Shown: positions 8,694 through 17,856 of the stretch, piece after piece
Layout: every line of letters starts with the position of its first letter
Numbering within the stretch: position 1 is the stretch's first letter
Source: Dimargaris cristalligena
Taxonomy: Eukaryota > Kickxellomycota > Dimargaritomycetes > Dimargaritales > Dimargaritaceae
DNA length: 19,192 bases
NCBI GenBank assembly: GCA_027576995.1
Contig: JANBQC010000540.1
Location: 1 to 19,192 of the forward strand
Direction: 5' to 3'
Program-made: the position numbers and the translations under genes
The notes under the pieces: generated by a model
What the model was told of the DNA's origin: nothing
The model's database searches: none
What the model saw: only the letters and a program-made list of their open reading frames with translations

Positions 8694-8957
8694 ATGATTA
8701 AGCTTACCCAAGTGTTACTCTCCGTCGCTCTAATCGGCACCGCTCTCGTCGCAGCCTTGCCCCATCCGCAGCCCACCGAATTCACGGATAATGCAAAGGC
8801 TATAATAGCCATCAGCGGACTTGTTGCGAAACACAACGTCGGTAGAGCTACAAACGCTATAAAGGATAAGACTGCTAAAACCGTGAAAGCTGCAGTGAGG
8901 ACGAAAGATAAAGTTAAAGCCGCTGTGCAAAGTACCGTTCGTAAAAATTCTACTTAG
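8694..8957 (+). CDS. Small secreted cationic peptide
   Basis: The gene encodes 87 residues in one exon. The ATG at 8694 has A at -3 and opens directly into a signal peptide; the frame reaches upstream only to a TTG that would add an unlikely 27-residue leader. Residues 1-21 form the signal peptide (core VLLSVALIGTALV). The mature part starts with Pro-rich LPHPQPTEF and continues as a Lys/Ala/Thr/Val-rich stretch without cysteines. It holds about ten Lys and three Arg against four acidic residues, a net charge near +9. The motif VKAAV occurs twice, ten residues apart (64-68 and 74-78), inside a region that should form an amphipathic helix. Candidates are a membrane-active antimicrobial peptide, an effector, or a LEA-like protectant; none is proven. 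The leader upstream is C/T/A-rich and unlike the spacer. Confidence 0.78.
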   Translation: MIKLTQVLLSVALIGTALVAALPHPQPTEFTDNAKAIIAISGLVAKHNVGRATNAIKDKTAKTVKAAVRTKDKVKAAVQSTVRKNST

Positions 8958-9807
8958 CCGTCCGCATCCGCCAAATAGCCGGTAACAGGTGACTATCAGT
9001 TCCATTGTATTTGCAAATGCTAGGGGGGGGGTCAGCGGGGCATTATAATTATAACCTGCCCAAGCCATTTTGTCGAACCGCAATTACTATGGCAACATGG
9101 GCCCACATAAACTACTCGTATTATCTGTTCTTTATTTAGCCTAACACTTGAGTATCCACCTTTTAAGCGTGCTTTTGAATTGAGCCATCCCATACATTTC
9201 TATATTCTTTCAATTTTGTGATTTATTTTTTAAGACAGTGTATCATTCGTGATTGATCTCATCAAGCGCATGCTTTAGCAATAAGCCAATTTTTCCGTAT
9301 TTAAGGATACCAGCCATTCTTACTATCATTTTTCTGTATACAGTGTAAATATGCTGATGCATGAATAGATATTATTAGCTCCCAGCGGCTTTCTTCCGCG
9401 ACTGTTTATTTCTATTTTGTAGGGGTTAATTGCCTTCATCGCAAGGAAGTTTTGTAATGGATATACGAGTGAAATATACGGACGATTAATTTATAAACAG
9501 TAGTTTATGCCTCATCCAATGGATTTATGGTTATACAGCCTGGTTCAACTTCTCCCTTATCCTTACAAGTTCAATGACTTACTCTCAAGAAGTCCACAAC
9601 TGGCCTGACGCTTGGCTACTTTCTATCCGTCTATATCAAAGAGTAATAAAATGTGACTTATTGTGAGAGTGGGGGTGCTTTGTTATATGTTTTCCCCGTG
9701 TGCATTTTACGGAGGCACTAGCCATATACCGTATCCCGTCATCGGGAGGGCTTGTTTAATGTTTAGGCGAATTGGACCGTTTGGTGGTGGACCGAACAGC
9801 GAAAATA
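8958..9807. other. Spacer
   Basis: This spacer includes the 3' flank of the cationic-peptide gene, a run of nine G (9023-9031), copy B of dispersed repeat family 2 (9494-9553) and an AATAAA (9645-9650) too far from the gene to assign with confidence. No coding region was recognised. Confidence 0.5.
9494..9553. repeat. Dispersed repeat family 2, copy B
   Basis: This is the second copy of the segment at 6853-6912, about 2.6 kb away and in the same orientation. On the minus strand its reading resembles that of copy A (for example HWM against RWM, then LL) but contains two in-frame stops, so it is not coding now. Confidence 0.6.
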
Positions 9808-9815
9808 TCACGTGA
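9808..9815. promoter_or_regulatory. E-box (TCACGTGA) upstream of NOC3
   Basis: The eight-base palindrome TCACGTGA contains the CACGTG core bound by bHLH factors such as Cbf1. It lies 281 bases before the NOC3 start codon. In some yeasts such sites take part in control of ribosome-related genes; the link here is inference. Confidence 0.4.
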
Positions 9816-10024
9816 CACCCTCTCCATTCCCTGGCTCTTTTTTTTCCGATGCCTCCACGAACAACTGGACTAATATCGAATTTTCATGTCAAGCATTGAT
9901 ATGCTTTACCCTTTTTTCAATAGACGGAGCTGCCACAGAAGTCCAACAGGCGCATCCGTGAGTTTTCCTTGCCACCAACTCGTCTCATTCCGCTTGGCAT
10001 TGGGTCGATTTCTCTAGACAGCTT

Positions 10025-10031
10025 TATATAT
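10025..10031 (+). promoter_or_regulatory. TATA-like element of NOC3
   Basis: TATATAT lies about 65 bases before the NOC3 ATG, followed by a pyrimidine-rich leader (TTTCCCTCTCCCTC) with no upstream ATG. It would fit a short 5' leader. Confidence 0.35.
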
Positions 10032-10095
10032 TTTATCCTTTGGTAGTGTTCCCATTCAACCTGACCTCCGTTTCCCTCTCCCTCACATTGTCGAC

Positions 10096-13000
10096 ATGCC
10101 CAAGGTACCCCGTTCGCGCCGCGGCGCCTCGATTGACTACGATAAAGTTTTTGCTTCTTCGGATAACGAAACTTCGGACGTGGACGCCGAAATTCTCCGT
10201 TATGACGACATCGAGCTTCCGTCTGACGACCAATTGAGCGATGGCTCGGACAGTGACGACGTTGCCCCAGAGATAAACCTAAGCGATTCGGATAGCGATG
10301 CTAGTGATACCTCCGAGGATGCCGCCGAGTCCGATAATGAACTTAACACCATATACGATGATCTCCTACTAGCCGAAGACGATAATGATAATGCCAACGA
10401 TCCGCTCAATCCCCTGGCTGAGCCTCCCACCAGTGGTGTAGTCGGTAAAAAGAGGCGTAAGCGGCAGCGCGCCGAAGAAAAAGAGGCCGATTACGAAAGA
10501 AAACCCCGGACGGCCATGGCCGGCATCGAAGAGGAGGATGAAGATTCGGAAGCCTTGCCCATTAAATTGGCCAATGGCCGTATTGTGCGGCCCCGTAAAT
10601 CGGCCCCAGAACATCCCCGCTCCCAATTACTCAAAGCCGCCGAGCCCATCCCCGTCGAGCCGGTTGCTGAGGAGCCCACTGCGACCTCGTCCCGGAGGAA
10701 GGCCCGGGCCAAGAAAGCCGACGAAATCGATATCTCGGCCATGTCCAAAAAGGAGGCCAGCCTCTTCATTCGTAATTATCTCGCTGAGGCCGCCCAGACC
10801 GTAGTGGAAGACCCCGAAAATGGGATCGATTCCCTCAAGCGACTCCGGTCCATTACCCTGCAAGTCCGGGCCTACCCCCAGTACCATCGACTAGCCCTCT
10901 TGACCCAGCTCGCCGTGTTCAAGGATATTATCCCCGGCTACATGATCCGTTCGCTCACCGAGGATGAGAAATCGGCCAAGGTGTCGAAAGAGGTTAAGCA
11001 GCTGCGGATCTACGAAGAGAACCTGGTCCGGTACTACCAGCAATACCTGCAGACCCTGGATGAGCTGATCAAGGATAACGAGGCGCATGAGATCACCCAC
11101 CCCAATCAACCGAGCGTGGCCCAGGTCGCGGTGCAGTGCATGTGCGATTTGTTGGTAGCCGCCCCCCACTTCAACTTCCGGCTCAACCTGCTCAACTCCA
11201 TCGTTTCCCGCATGAGCGCCCGGGAGTACACGGCTATTCCACAACTCTGTTGCCGGGCCATCACCCAACTTTTCCAACAGGACGAGTCGGGTCAGTACAG
11301 TTGCGATGCTGTGTCCATCATATCTAAAATGATTAAGGGCCGGAAGTACAATGTCCATATTGAGGTAAATACACATTTATGATTCGGATTTACTAACGAA
11401 TCAAACCGGGGGTTCGCGGACCACGTCGCCATTTATACATCCACCGGTATTAATACTCGGGATTCTGGTTTGGCCTGTATTATGTGTATTGACTCACCTT
11501 ATTTTGTGCCCCATAGGTAATTAAAAGCTTCCTTCACCTTCGGCTACGTGAAGAGCTTGACCCGAACGTCGTTCGCGAGGGGGACTCAAAAGGCAAGCCC
11601 GGGGACTCTAAAACCGGCTTTAAGCGCGGCACCGGGCCCATGACCGATATGGGCAAAGCCGCCCATTTGTCCCGGAAAACCCGGAAACATTTGAAGGAAA
11701 CCCAGCAAGTCCGCAAGGAACTCCAGGTGGCCGATGCCGAGTACTCCCAAGAGGAGAAGCAGAAATGGGTTAGTGGTTTAATTATTTACTAATGGGGGCC
11801 TATTGCCCGGTAGTTAACTTATGGATGATATTTTCTGTTATTTTACACCCATGTCTGTTCTATTTCTCCTAAGCAACATTAGTCAATGCTGACCTTACCG
11901 GACTAATTGGGTCGGTTAATGGGTTCATGTTTGTCGAGGAGTCTTATATTAACCAGATACTATACTACCATTTCCTTATTCACGACCTCACTCCCTCGAT
12001 TCTAATTACCACAGCATACCGAAACCCTTAAAATGGTATTCATTACCTATTTCCGCATTCTGAAGAACAAAGCCTCCAGCAAACTTCTACCCGCCGTACT
12101 TGAGGGTCTAGCCAGGTAAGAAACCCCGAATATTAACTACTGGCCTTTTGTCCAACAGGGCGGGGACTCCTGGCCAATGGTACACTCCCTCCTCCCCTCG
12201 CATCCCCTACTATATTATACCCTTTACTCATACATATCCTCTGACCTTCACTTTATCATTTGACCTTCCCAACCACTAGATTTGCCCACCTAATCAGTGT
12301 CGAGTTCTTCGCCGACTTGCTCTCGATTCTTAAACAAATTATGAATGGCGAGCATATCCATCAGAGCGTGGACGAGGACACCGTTGATTCGGACGAAGGC
12401 CACGTCCTCGTACCCACTCGTATTACCTTGCTCTGCATTGTCACGGCTTTCCAACTCCTGTCAGGGCAAGGTGAGGCGCTGAACATTGACCTGCAGGAGT
12501 TCCATACCCAGCTCTACCGGGTCCTCCCGCGGTTGATGGGTAATGCGGACCTGGATCAATCCACCCACGACGACCTAAAGGGCCAGATTATTTTGGACGC
12601 CAAAGTGGACAGCGAAGCCGCCCTGCTCCTCAAGGCCCTCGAAATTCTGTTCTTCAAGCGAGGACAGGTTCCCATCGGACGCGTCGCCGCATTCACCAAG
12701 CGGTTAGCCTCGACTGCCATGTACTACCCGCCGGCTGTGGCCGTCAAGTGCATTACTTTAATTCGAATGCTGTTGACCAAGTACCGCCGTTTGGACCAGC
12801 TGTTCAACACCGAGGAGGCGGTGACGAGTGGCGTTTACATGGCCGAACTAGACGACCCGGACCTGTGTAATCCGTTTGCGACTAGTTTGTACGAGATTCA
12901 CGTTTATGCGGTAAGCTATACTGGTCGACTGGTACTTATTCCCCCTCATATATGTTTATATTTTTCTGGATTGCCCATGTAATCTTTACTAACTGCCTTT

Positions 13001-13110
13001 ATATTTATAACCTGTAACCCTTTGAACTGATTTAATAGAAACACTACCACCCGAAGGTTCGGTCTGAGTATGCTTTGCTGATGAAGCAATGTCGGAGTCT
13101 CTGCGAGTAG
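10096..13110 (+). CDS. NOC3: Nucleolar complex protein 3 (Noc3), five exons
   Basis: Exons are 10096-11364, 11517-11768, 12015-12115, 12280-12910 and 13039-13110; all four introns are GT-AG, of 152, 246, 164 and 128 bases. Together they encode 774 residues, slightly longer than yeast Noc3. The N-terminus (about 25-105) is a strongly acidic Ser/Asp tract, then a basic nuclear signal, KKRRKRQR, at 118-125. The NOC3p domain begins near residue 210 ([16 protein letters not shown]). Exons 3-5 hold the CBF/Mak21-type region, with the typical segments [38 protein letters not shown], and at the C-terminus YAKHYHPKV. Noc3 pairs with Noc2 to move pre-60S particles from nucleolus to nucleoplasm, and in yeast it also takes part in replication licensing. 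Splice sites were set by eye; each junction keeps frame and joins conserved sequence. Confidence 0.94.
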
Positions 13111-13670
13111 CCGTAACCTGACCCATTCTCCCTTGATTAATTCCTCCCGCTGGGCCCGGTTCATCAGTCCCTGCACCAGTCGATAGCACTGGATTCATTA
13201 GCACATACAAGACTCGCATATTCCCCGCTGCTTTTAATTAAATCTTATCAAGTATAAAATCCCTGGTTTATAATGTTTGACATTGGAGAGACGTGTTTTG
13301 AAATGTAATTTGTTGCACCAAGTGTGATGGCTCGAAAGCGTTACCTGGTTACTATACAAATTATAATGACGTGTATTTACTTGAAGGGCAATCAGTATAG
13401 TATGAGCCACTAAATATCCCACTTGGGTGGGACTTATAGCCAAGCAATGACTAAATTGGTAAATCCAATAGTGTGGGGTCTGTTACACTGCTTATAATTT
13501 TTTTTCGTTCATATTCCGAATTTCAAAAAAATAATAATTTTAAAAAGCCACTGGTCTCTTATGCCCCCTTGTTGTTGAATTCAATCCTCATTCTAGCTTT
13601 AGTTTTTTATCGGCGTTTGCTACCGAATGGTCCCCATTTCGGCCCCCATTTTCACCCTTAGAAACCATAG
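13111..13670. other. Spacer between NOC3 and the helicase
   Basis: This spacer holds the NOC3 3' flank and the helicase promoter. It contains AT-rich tracts (13494-13543) and a C/T-rich leader just before the helicase start. No canonical AATAAA or E-box was found. A plus-strand open frame at 13473-13661 lacks an ATG start. Confidence 0.5.
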
Positions 13671-15926
13671 ATGTCCATTTGCCTTACCTCGCTTAATATT
13701 CGAAACGTTGGGCTAAAAATAGTTACCATGACCAATACCAATACCAAAACTAAGACCAAGACTGAAGCCACCCCCGCCAAGACAGCCAACGGCCCTTCCC
13801 GGAGCAAAGGCGGTAGTGACCAGGTCGTCTCCATACCTAAACGCCACGAGGAGGAGCGCAAGCGACTCCCCATTTACTCCGCCCGGGATGCCATTCTCGC
13901 CGGAATCAAGAAGCACCCGTCAGTCATTATAGTGGGCGAGACGGGCAGCGGTAAAACGACCCAGATTCCCCAATATATCCTGGAAGCCGGTTGGGCCCAG
14001 TACGGCGCCATCGCGGTCACCCAACCCCGGCGAGTGGCGGCCACCAGCCTGGCCCGCCGTGTGGCCGAGGAGGCCGGGACGAAACTCGGCCAACGCGTGG
14101 GCTATACCGTGCGGTTTGACGACACCTCTTCACCCCATACTAAACTCAAGTATTTGACCGATGGTATGTTAATGCGGGAAATTCTGTCCGATCCTTTGCT
14201 CCATCGGTATAACTACGTCCTGCTGGATGAGGCCCACGAACGTACCCTGCGAACCGACATTCTGTTTGGTATGCTGAAAGATATCCAAAGTAAGCGGCAC
14301 CAGCTCAGTCAACGGAAACGGGCCCAGTGGCGGGAAAACCAGGGCCGGAAATCGACCACACCGGAACCATCGCCCGCTACGGAGGATCCGCCAACGCCCC
14401 AGTCCCTGCCCCGAGAGCCCAATGGCTCCGCGACCACCACCCCCCGCATTGTGGACGAACTCAAGATTATTGTCATGAGTGCTACTTTAGATGCCGAGCG
14501 GTTCGCCAAGTACTTCAATAACGCCGAGATTCTTTACGTCGAAGGTCGCCAGTTCCCCGTGCGGGTCTTCAATACCCTCGAACCCCAACCCGACTATTTA
14601 GATTCGGCCCTCGTCACCGCTCTCCAGATCCACACCGAGCAGGGCCCCGGGGACGTCCTGGTTTTTCTAACGGGTCAGGAGGAAATTGAGAACCTCGAGA
14701 AACTCCTCCTGGAACAGCGCCAGCGCCTGCCCGCGGAAGCGCAGGACCTGTTAGTGTGTCCCCTTTTCGCCGCTCTACCCCCGGCCCAGCAGGCCCTGGT
14801 CTTTACGCCGGCGCCCCCGCGCACCCGCAAGATCATTCTCGCCACGAATATTGCCGAAACGAGTATCACCCTGCCCGGGATTCGCTACGTCATTGACACG
14901 GGGGTGCATAAGTCCCGGGGCTATAGTTCCAAAATCGGCATCGAGTCCCTGCTTGTGGCCCCCATCTCCAAATCCTCGGCGCGCCAGCGGACCGGTCGGG
15001 CTGGGCGCGAGGCCCTGGGGTACTGCTACCGGCTGTACACCGAAGACGGCTTCGCCCAACTGGAAGAGGATTCCGAACCCGAGATTCTGCGCTGTAATTT
15101 GGCGGCGGCCATTCTGCAACTCAAGGCGGCGGGGGTCAATGATGTCCTGGATTTCGACTACATGGACCGACCCCCCAAACTCGCTTTGCTGCGGGCCCTC
15201 GAGCAGTTGTACGCCCTGAATGCCCTGGACGACACCGGTCGGCTCTCCAAGCTTGGGAAATGGATGGCAGAATTCCCCCTGGACCCGTGCTTTGCCAAAG
15301 TGCTCTTTGAATCCCAGGCCCACCAGTGCACCCATGAGGTCATTGATATTATTGCCCTACTTTCGGTGGATACCCTCTTTATGATGCCCTTCCATAAACG
15401 CGAGGAGGCGGCTGAGGCGCGGCAGAAATTCACCAGCCTCGACGGAGACCACATTACTTTCCTTAACCTCCAAAAAGCCTACCAATCGGTCAAGGGCGAC
15501 TCCCAGTGGTGCAGCGACCATTTCGTCAACCACAGGGGGATGCACCACGTCCAGGAGGTGCGGAAACAGCTCCGTCAGGTCTGCGAACGCGTAAAAGTGA
15601 ACCCCAACGTTTCCTGCGGCCATGATTTCGACCGGGTGTTGCAGTGCTTTACCACCGGGTTCTTCCACCAAACGGCTCTTCTCCAACCCGACGGCACCTA
15701 CCGCTCCGTGATTGGATCCCAGTATGTGCGGATTCATCCTTCGTCGACGCTGTTTGGAAAGCGCCATGAGGCCATTCTCTACAACGAACTGGTGTTCACT
15801 ACCCGCCTCTATGTGCGCGGAGTATCTGCTATTCAGGCCAACTGGATTCCCGAAGCGTCGCCCCGCTATTTCAGGCAGGGTCAGCTCACGGCGAAAGCCG
15901 CCTTGCCAAGCGTCAAGGGCCCTTGA
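13671..15926 (+). CDS. DHR2: DEAH-box RNA helicase, Dhr2/DHX33 type
   Basis: The frame encodes 751 residues without introns from the ATG at 13671. A second in-frame ATG at 13728 (732 residues) has a better context (ACC before it, A at -3) and may be the true start. Motifs are complete: I GETGSGKTT (89-97), Ia TQPRRVAA (117-124), Ib TDGML (163-167), II DEAH (186-189), III SAT (270-272), IV FLTGQEEIE (332-340), V ATNIAETSIT (391-400) and VI QRTGRAGR (439-446). A winged-helix/ratchet (HA2) region and an OB-fold end follow (PSSTLF 690-695, then YNELVFTT). Length and domain layout fit yeast Dhr2 and human DHX33, which act in nucleolar rRNA processing. A Pro/Thr/Ser-rich insert of about 55 residues lies between motifs II and III (about 206-262). 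Residues 20-36 are a Thr/Asn/Lys low-complexity run. Confidence 0.93.
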   Translation: MSICLTSLNIRNVGLKIVTMTNTNTKTKTKTEATPAKTANGPSRSKGGSDQVVSIPKRHEEERKRLPIYSARDAILAGIKKHPSVIIVGETGSGKTTQIPQYILEAGWAQYGAIAVTQPRRVAATSLARRVAEEAGTKLGQRVGYTVRFDDTSSPHTKLKYLTDGMLMREILSDPLLHRYNYVLLDEAHERTLRTDILFGMLKDIQSKRHQLSQRKRAQWRENQGRKSTTPEPSPATEDPPTPQSLPREPNGSATTTPRIVDELKIIVMSATLDAERFAKYFNNAEILYVEGRQFPVRVFNTLEPQPDYLDSALVTALQIHTEQGPGDVLVFLTGQEEIENLEKLLLEQRQRLPAEAQDLLVCPLFAALPPAQQALVFTPAPPRTRKIILATNIAETSITLPGIRYVIDTGVHKSRGYSSKIGIESLLVAPISKSSARQRTGRAGREALGYCYRLYTEDGFAQLEEDSEPEILRCNLAAAILQLKAAGVNDVLDFDYMDRPPKLALLRALEQLYALNALDDTGRLSKLGKWMAEFPLDPCFAKVLFESQAHQCTHEVIDIIALLSVDTLFMMPFHKREEAAEARQKFTSLDGDHITFLNLQKAYQSVKGDSQWCSDHFVNHRGMHHVQEVRKQLRQVCERVKVNPNVSCGHDFDRVLQCFTTGFFHQTALLQPDGTYRSVIGSQYVRIHPSSTLFGKRHEAILYNELVFTTRLYVRGVSAIQANWIPEASPRYFRQGQLTAKAALPSVKGP

Positions 15927-16277
15927 GTCTCTGGTAGATTTATTTGATGCCTGCCGGGGAGAGACAGAGGGCACCTCTTCAGCATTGGCTTTCCGTAGTT
16001 GAGAAACGCCACCGTGAATTGCCATGGCTGGCACAAGTTTCTATGGCTGGTAAATACCCGCCACCCCAAATACCCAGTGATGATATTGAACTGTGCGTCA
16101 TCACCCTGCCTTGCGACTAGGTGATTTCAATCGTGGCCAATTTGATCAATTAGTTTTGGCGAGTCTATTGCTGCCTATTTTTGAGCCAGCTGGTGAGAAA
16201 TATAGTTTTCGCCGTTATGATTGGTAAGACCGATGTCAACGGGCAGGTGAATTGAGTGTATTGTTTTCATTCGCAAT

Positions 16278-16283
16278 AATAAA
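16278..16283 (+). terminator. Possible polyadenylation signal of the helicase
   Basis: AATAAA lies about 350 bases after the helicase stop. It is the first canonical hexamer on this strand. Confidence 0.4.
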
Positions 16284-16871
16284 TGAACTGGTATATAATG
16301 GGCATGGGTTGAAAATGGGGTTATTGGTTATGTTGACAAAGCCTCCCGTTAAAAGACATCAAAGTAATATTATTGAAAAACTACATCCCAGCTGAAGGGT
16401 GGCGTGTCACTACTACCGGCTTTTTATTTAGACATTAGACTTCTAATTCCCTTTGGTCAATGCATGGCGACACTGACGACAAGTGTGATTTTGTTGATGC
16501 GGAAGGTAATGCTAAACATGTATTCCCAGCCCAGGAATGGCGGAGAGGAGCTGGTGCCTACAGTTAGTACACCTTTCATTATTATCATACAGTGCATATG
16601 TCGCCTTTCCTGCTCAATATGCTGCGCAGAAATCAACTATGCCTTATAGTATAACCGAATTTTGGCTGCGGCAAACCCATGGCACCATAGTCCAACCACA
16701 CTTGTGCTTGGCTGCGGCACAGTAATGGAAATACTGCCATTTCTGTAATGAATATGGTTCGTGTATACGCCAGCTGTCTCGAAGAACCCAACTTGCCCAT
16801 GACCCGCTCTAAATATCCAGCTATAAATATTTGCGAATGTTTCCTCTGTAAAATGTCAGTTTAATACACAC

Positions 16872-16877
16872 TTTATT
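16872..16877 (-). terminator. Polyadenylation signal of the nuclease-like gene
   Basis: TTTATT on the + strand reads AATAAA on the minus strand, 113 bases after the stop of the minus-strand nuclease-like frame. The spacing supports that frame as a real 3' exon. Confidence 0.5.
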
Positions 16878-16990
16878 TTCTATTTTTACATACACATTTA
16901 TAACGCCAATCCCCGTCACCTGTCAACTTCGTTTTCTGCCACTGAAGGGGCATAGTATCCCGAATAATCGTCAACTTGTTCACTTAAGAA

Positions 16991-17578
16991 CTACGCGGCT
17001 GGCTCCAGAGTGTGGAGATAATCCATGAGTTGGATTAGTTTTCCAGGTAGGGATAAAGATATGATTAATTCCGGCTGGTTATCCTCAACCATACCATAGA
17101 TACTGGCAAGCTTAGTGCTTATAAGCATGCCATAAGGGAAGTAGCCAACTGTCATATATTCCTTGATTTGTAATATGCTGTCGACATTCAATTTGACGCA
17201 CCCCTTACATTCGATAGCCATGAACGGCACGGTCAATATGCGACTCCCCAACCCCAGGTGATATATGCTATAGTCGGGTATAACATAGTCGGGGGTGGAA
17301 TCTATTATTAGTCGCTCCTGCGATTTGCAGTAGTACCCGTTGAAAGCAAATATGTTCACCATCGGGAGCATTGTACTAACTACCGCCGATACATCCGCTT
17401 CGTCATACGCATGGGACACTAGGTACTGTAGAACGTCCATCGCTATAGCCCACAAAGACCCGGAAATGGAAGAGTGCATAATTCGTTCCGATGCAATTAA
17501 GGCCACTTTAGGCAACACTGGTGTTCCTCCAAGCTGAATCAAATTGTCAAATTGGCAGACTAGTTGAGGGCCAGTGTA
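16991..17578 (-). CDS. PD-(D/E)XK nuclease-like protein, probable terminal exon
   Basis: The open frame runs from just after a stop at 17579-17581 to TAG at 16991. If it starts within itself, the first ATG is at 17477-17479 (162 residues). More likely it is the last exon of a longer gene, because about 30 protein-like residues (including LIQLGGTPVLPK) lie upstream of that ATG, and an acceptor-like TTGATTCAG ends at about 17534. The centre carries the PD-(D/E)XK signature: TPDYVIPDY with the metal-binding Asp (codon 17288-17290), 25 residues on AIECKG with Glu (17210-17212) and Lys (17204-17206), then Gln in the following helix (QIKEYM). Such folds occur in fungal stand-alone proteins, in Crinkler-type effectors and in mobile elements. 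An AATAAA follows the stop. Function and full length are unknown. Confidence 0.6.
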   Translation of the reverse strand, partial: YTGPQLVCQFDNLIQLGGTPVLPKVALIASERIMHSSISGSLWAIAMDVLQYLVSHAYDEADVSAVVSTMLPMVNIFAFNGYYCKSQERLIIDSTPDYVIPDYSIYHLGLGSRILTVPFMAIECKGCVKLNVDSILQIKEYMTVGYFPYGMLISTKLASIYGMVEDNQPELIISLSLPGKLIQLMDYLHTLEPAA

Positions 17579-17597
17579 TCACACTATTATTACAGTT

Positions 17598-17840
17598 ATG
17601 AGGGAGGGCAAAAAGGAGGCAAAGAAGGAATGGCTTATTTTAGTATACTGTGGTAATTGCCCCAAGCATTACCTAGAAGGCCAAGGCTGGTATTTTAATA
17701 TTCAGTACCATTATTCTTGTGTGGGCTATGTAGCCCGTAACAAAGTCCATTGCTACTTAAATGGCAATAAAATCATGAGTGCGCCGTATAACTCTGACGC
17801 GCTGCAGCAGCTAGCAGGTATTATTATGGAAAATCAGTAA
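17598..17840 (+). CDS. Small Cys/His-containing open frame, unknown
   Basis: The frame reads 80 residues from an ATG with G at -3, divergent from the nuclease-like frame. The start is Lys/Glu-rich (REGKKEAKKEW), then Cys18-x2-Cys21, His24, His38, Cys41, His51 and Cys52, which could bind zinc, although no known finger pattern fits. AATAAA (17851-17856) begins ten bases after the stop. A TTACAG directly before the ATG could instead be a splice acceptor, making this a terminal exon. It could also be a chance frame; no family is recognised. Confidence 0.35.
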   Translation: MREGKKEAKKEWLILVYCGNCPKHYLEGQGWYFNIQYHYSCVGYVARNKVHCYLNGNKIMSAPYNSDALQQLAGIIMENQ

Positions 17841-17850
17841 CCCTGTTTTA

Positions 17851-17856
17851 AATAAA
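17851..17856 (+). terminator. Possible polyadenylation signal
   Basis: AATAAA begins ten bases after the stop of the small Cys/His frame. Fungal untranslated regions can be this short, but in AT-rich DNA the hexamer may be chance. Confidence 0.3.

Larger units (their letters stand above)
15927..16990. other. Spacer after the helicase
   Basis: This spacer holds the helicase 3' untranslated region, with a seven-base-arm hairpin (GTGATGA at 16077-16083, TCATCAC at 16098-16104) and an AATAAA at 16278-16283. A short GC-richer frame, 16460-16567, reads 35 residues from an ATG (including DDKCDFVDAEGNAKHVF) and an overlapping frame at 16537-16725 reads 62 residues. They may be fragments of a decayed gene but show no known family. 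Confidence 0.45.

Noticed and set aside
14775..16034. Long minus-strand frames opposite the helicase
   Set aside because: They mirror the GC-rich codon bias of the helicase and contain no domain; typical antisense shadows.
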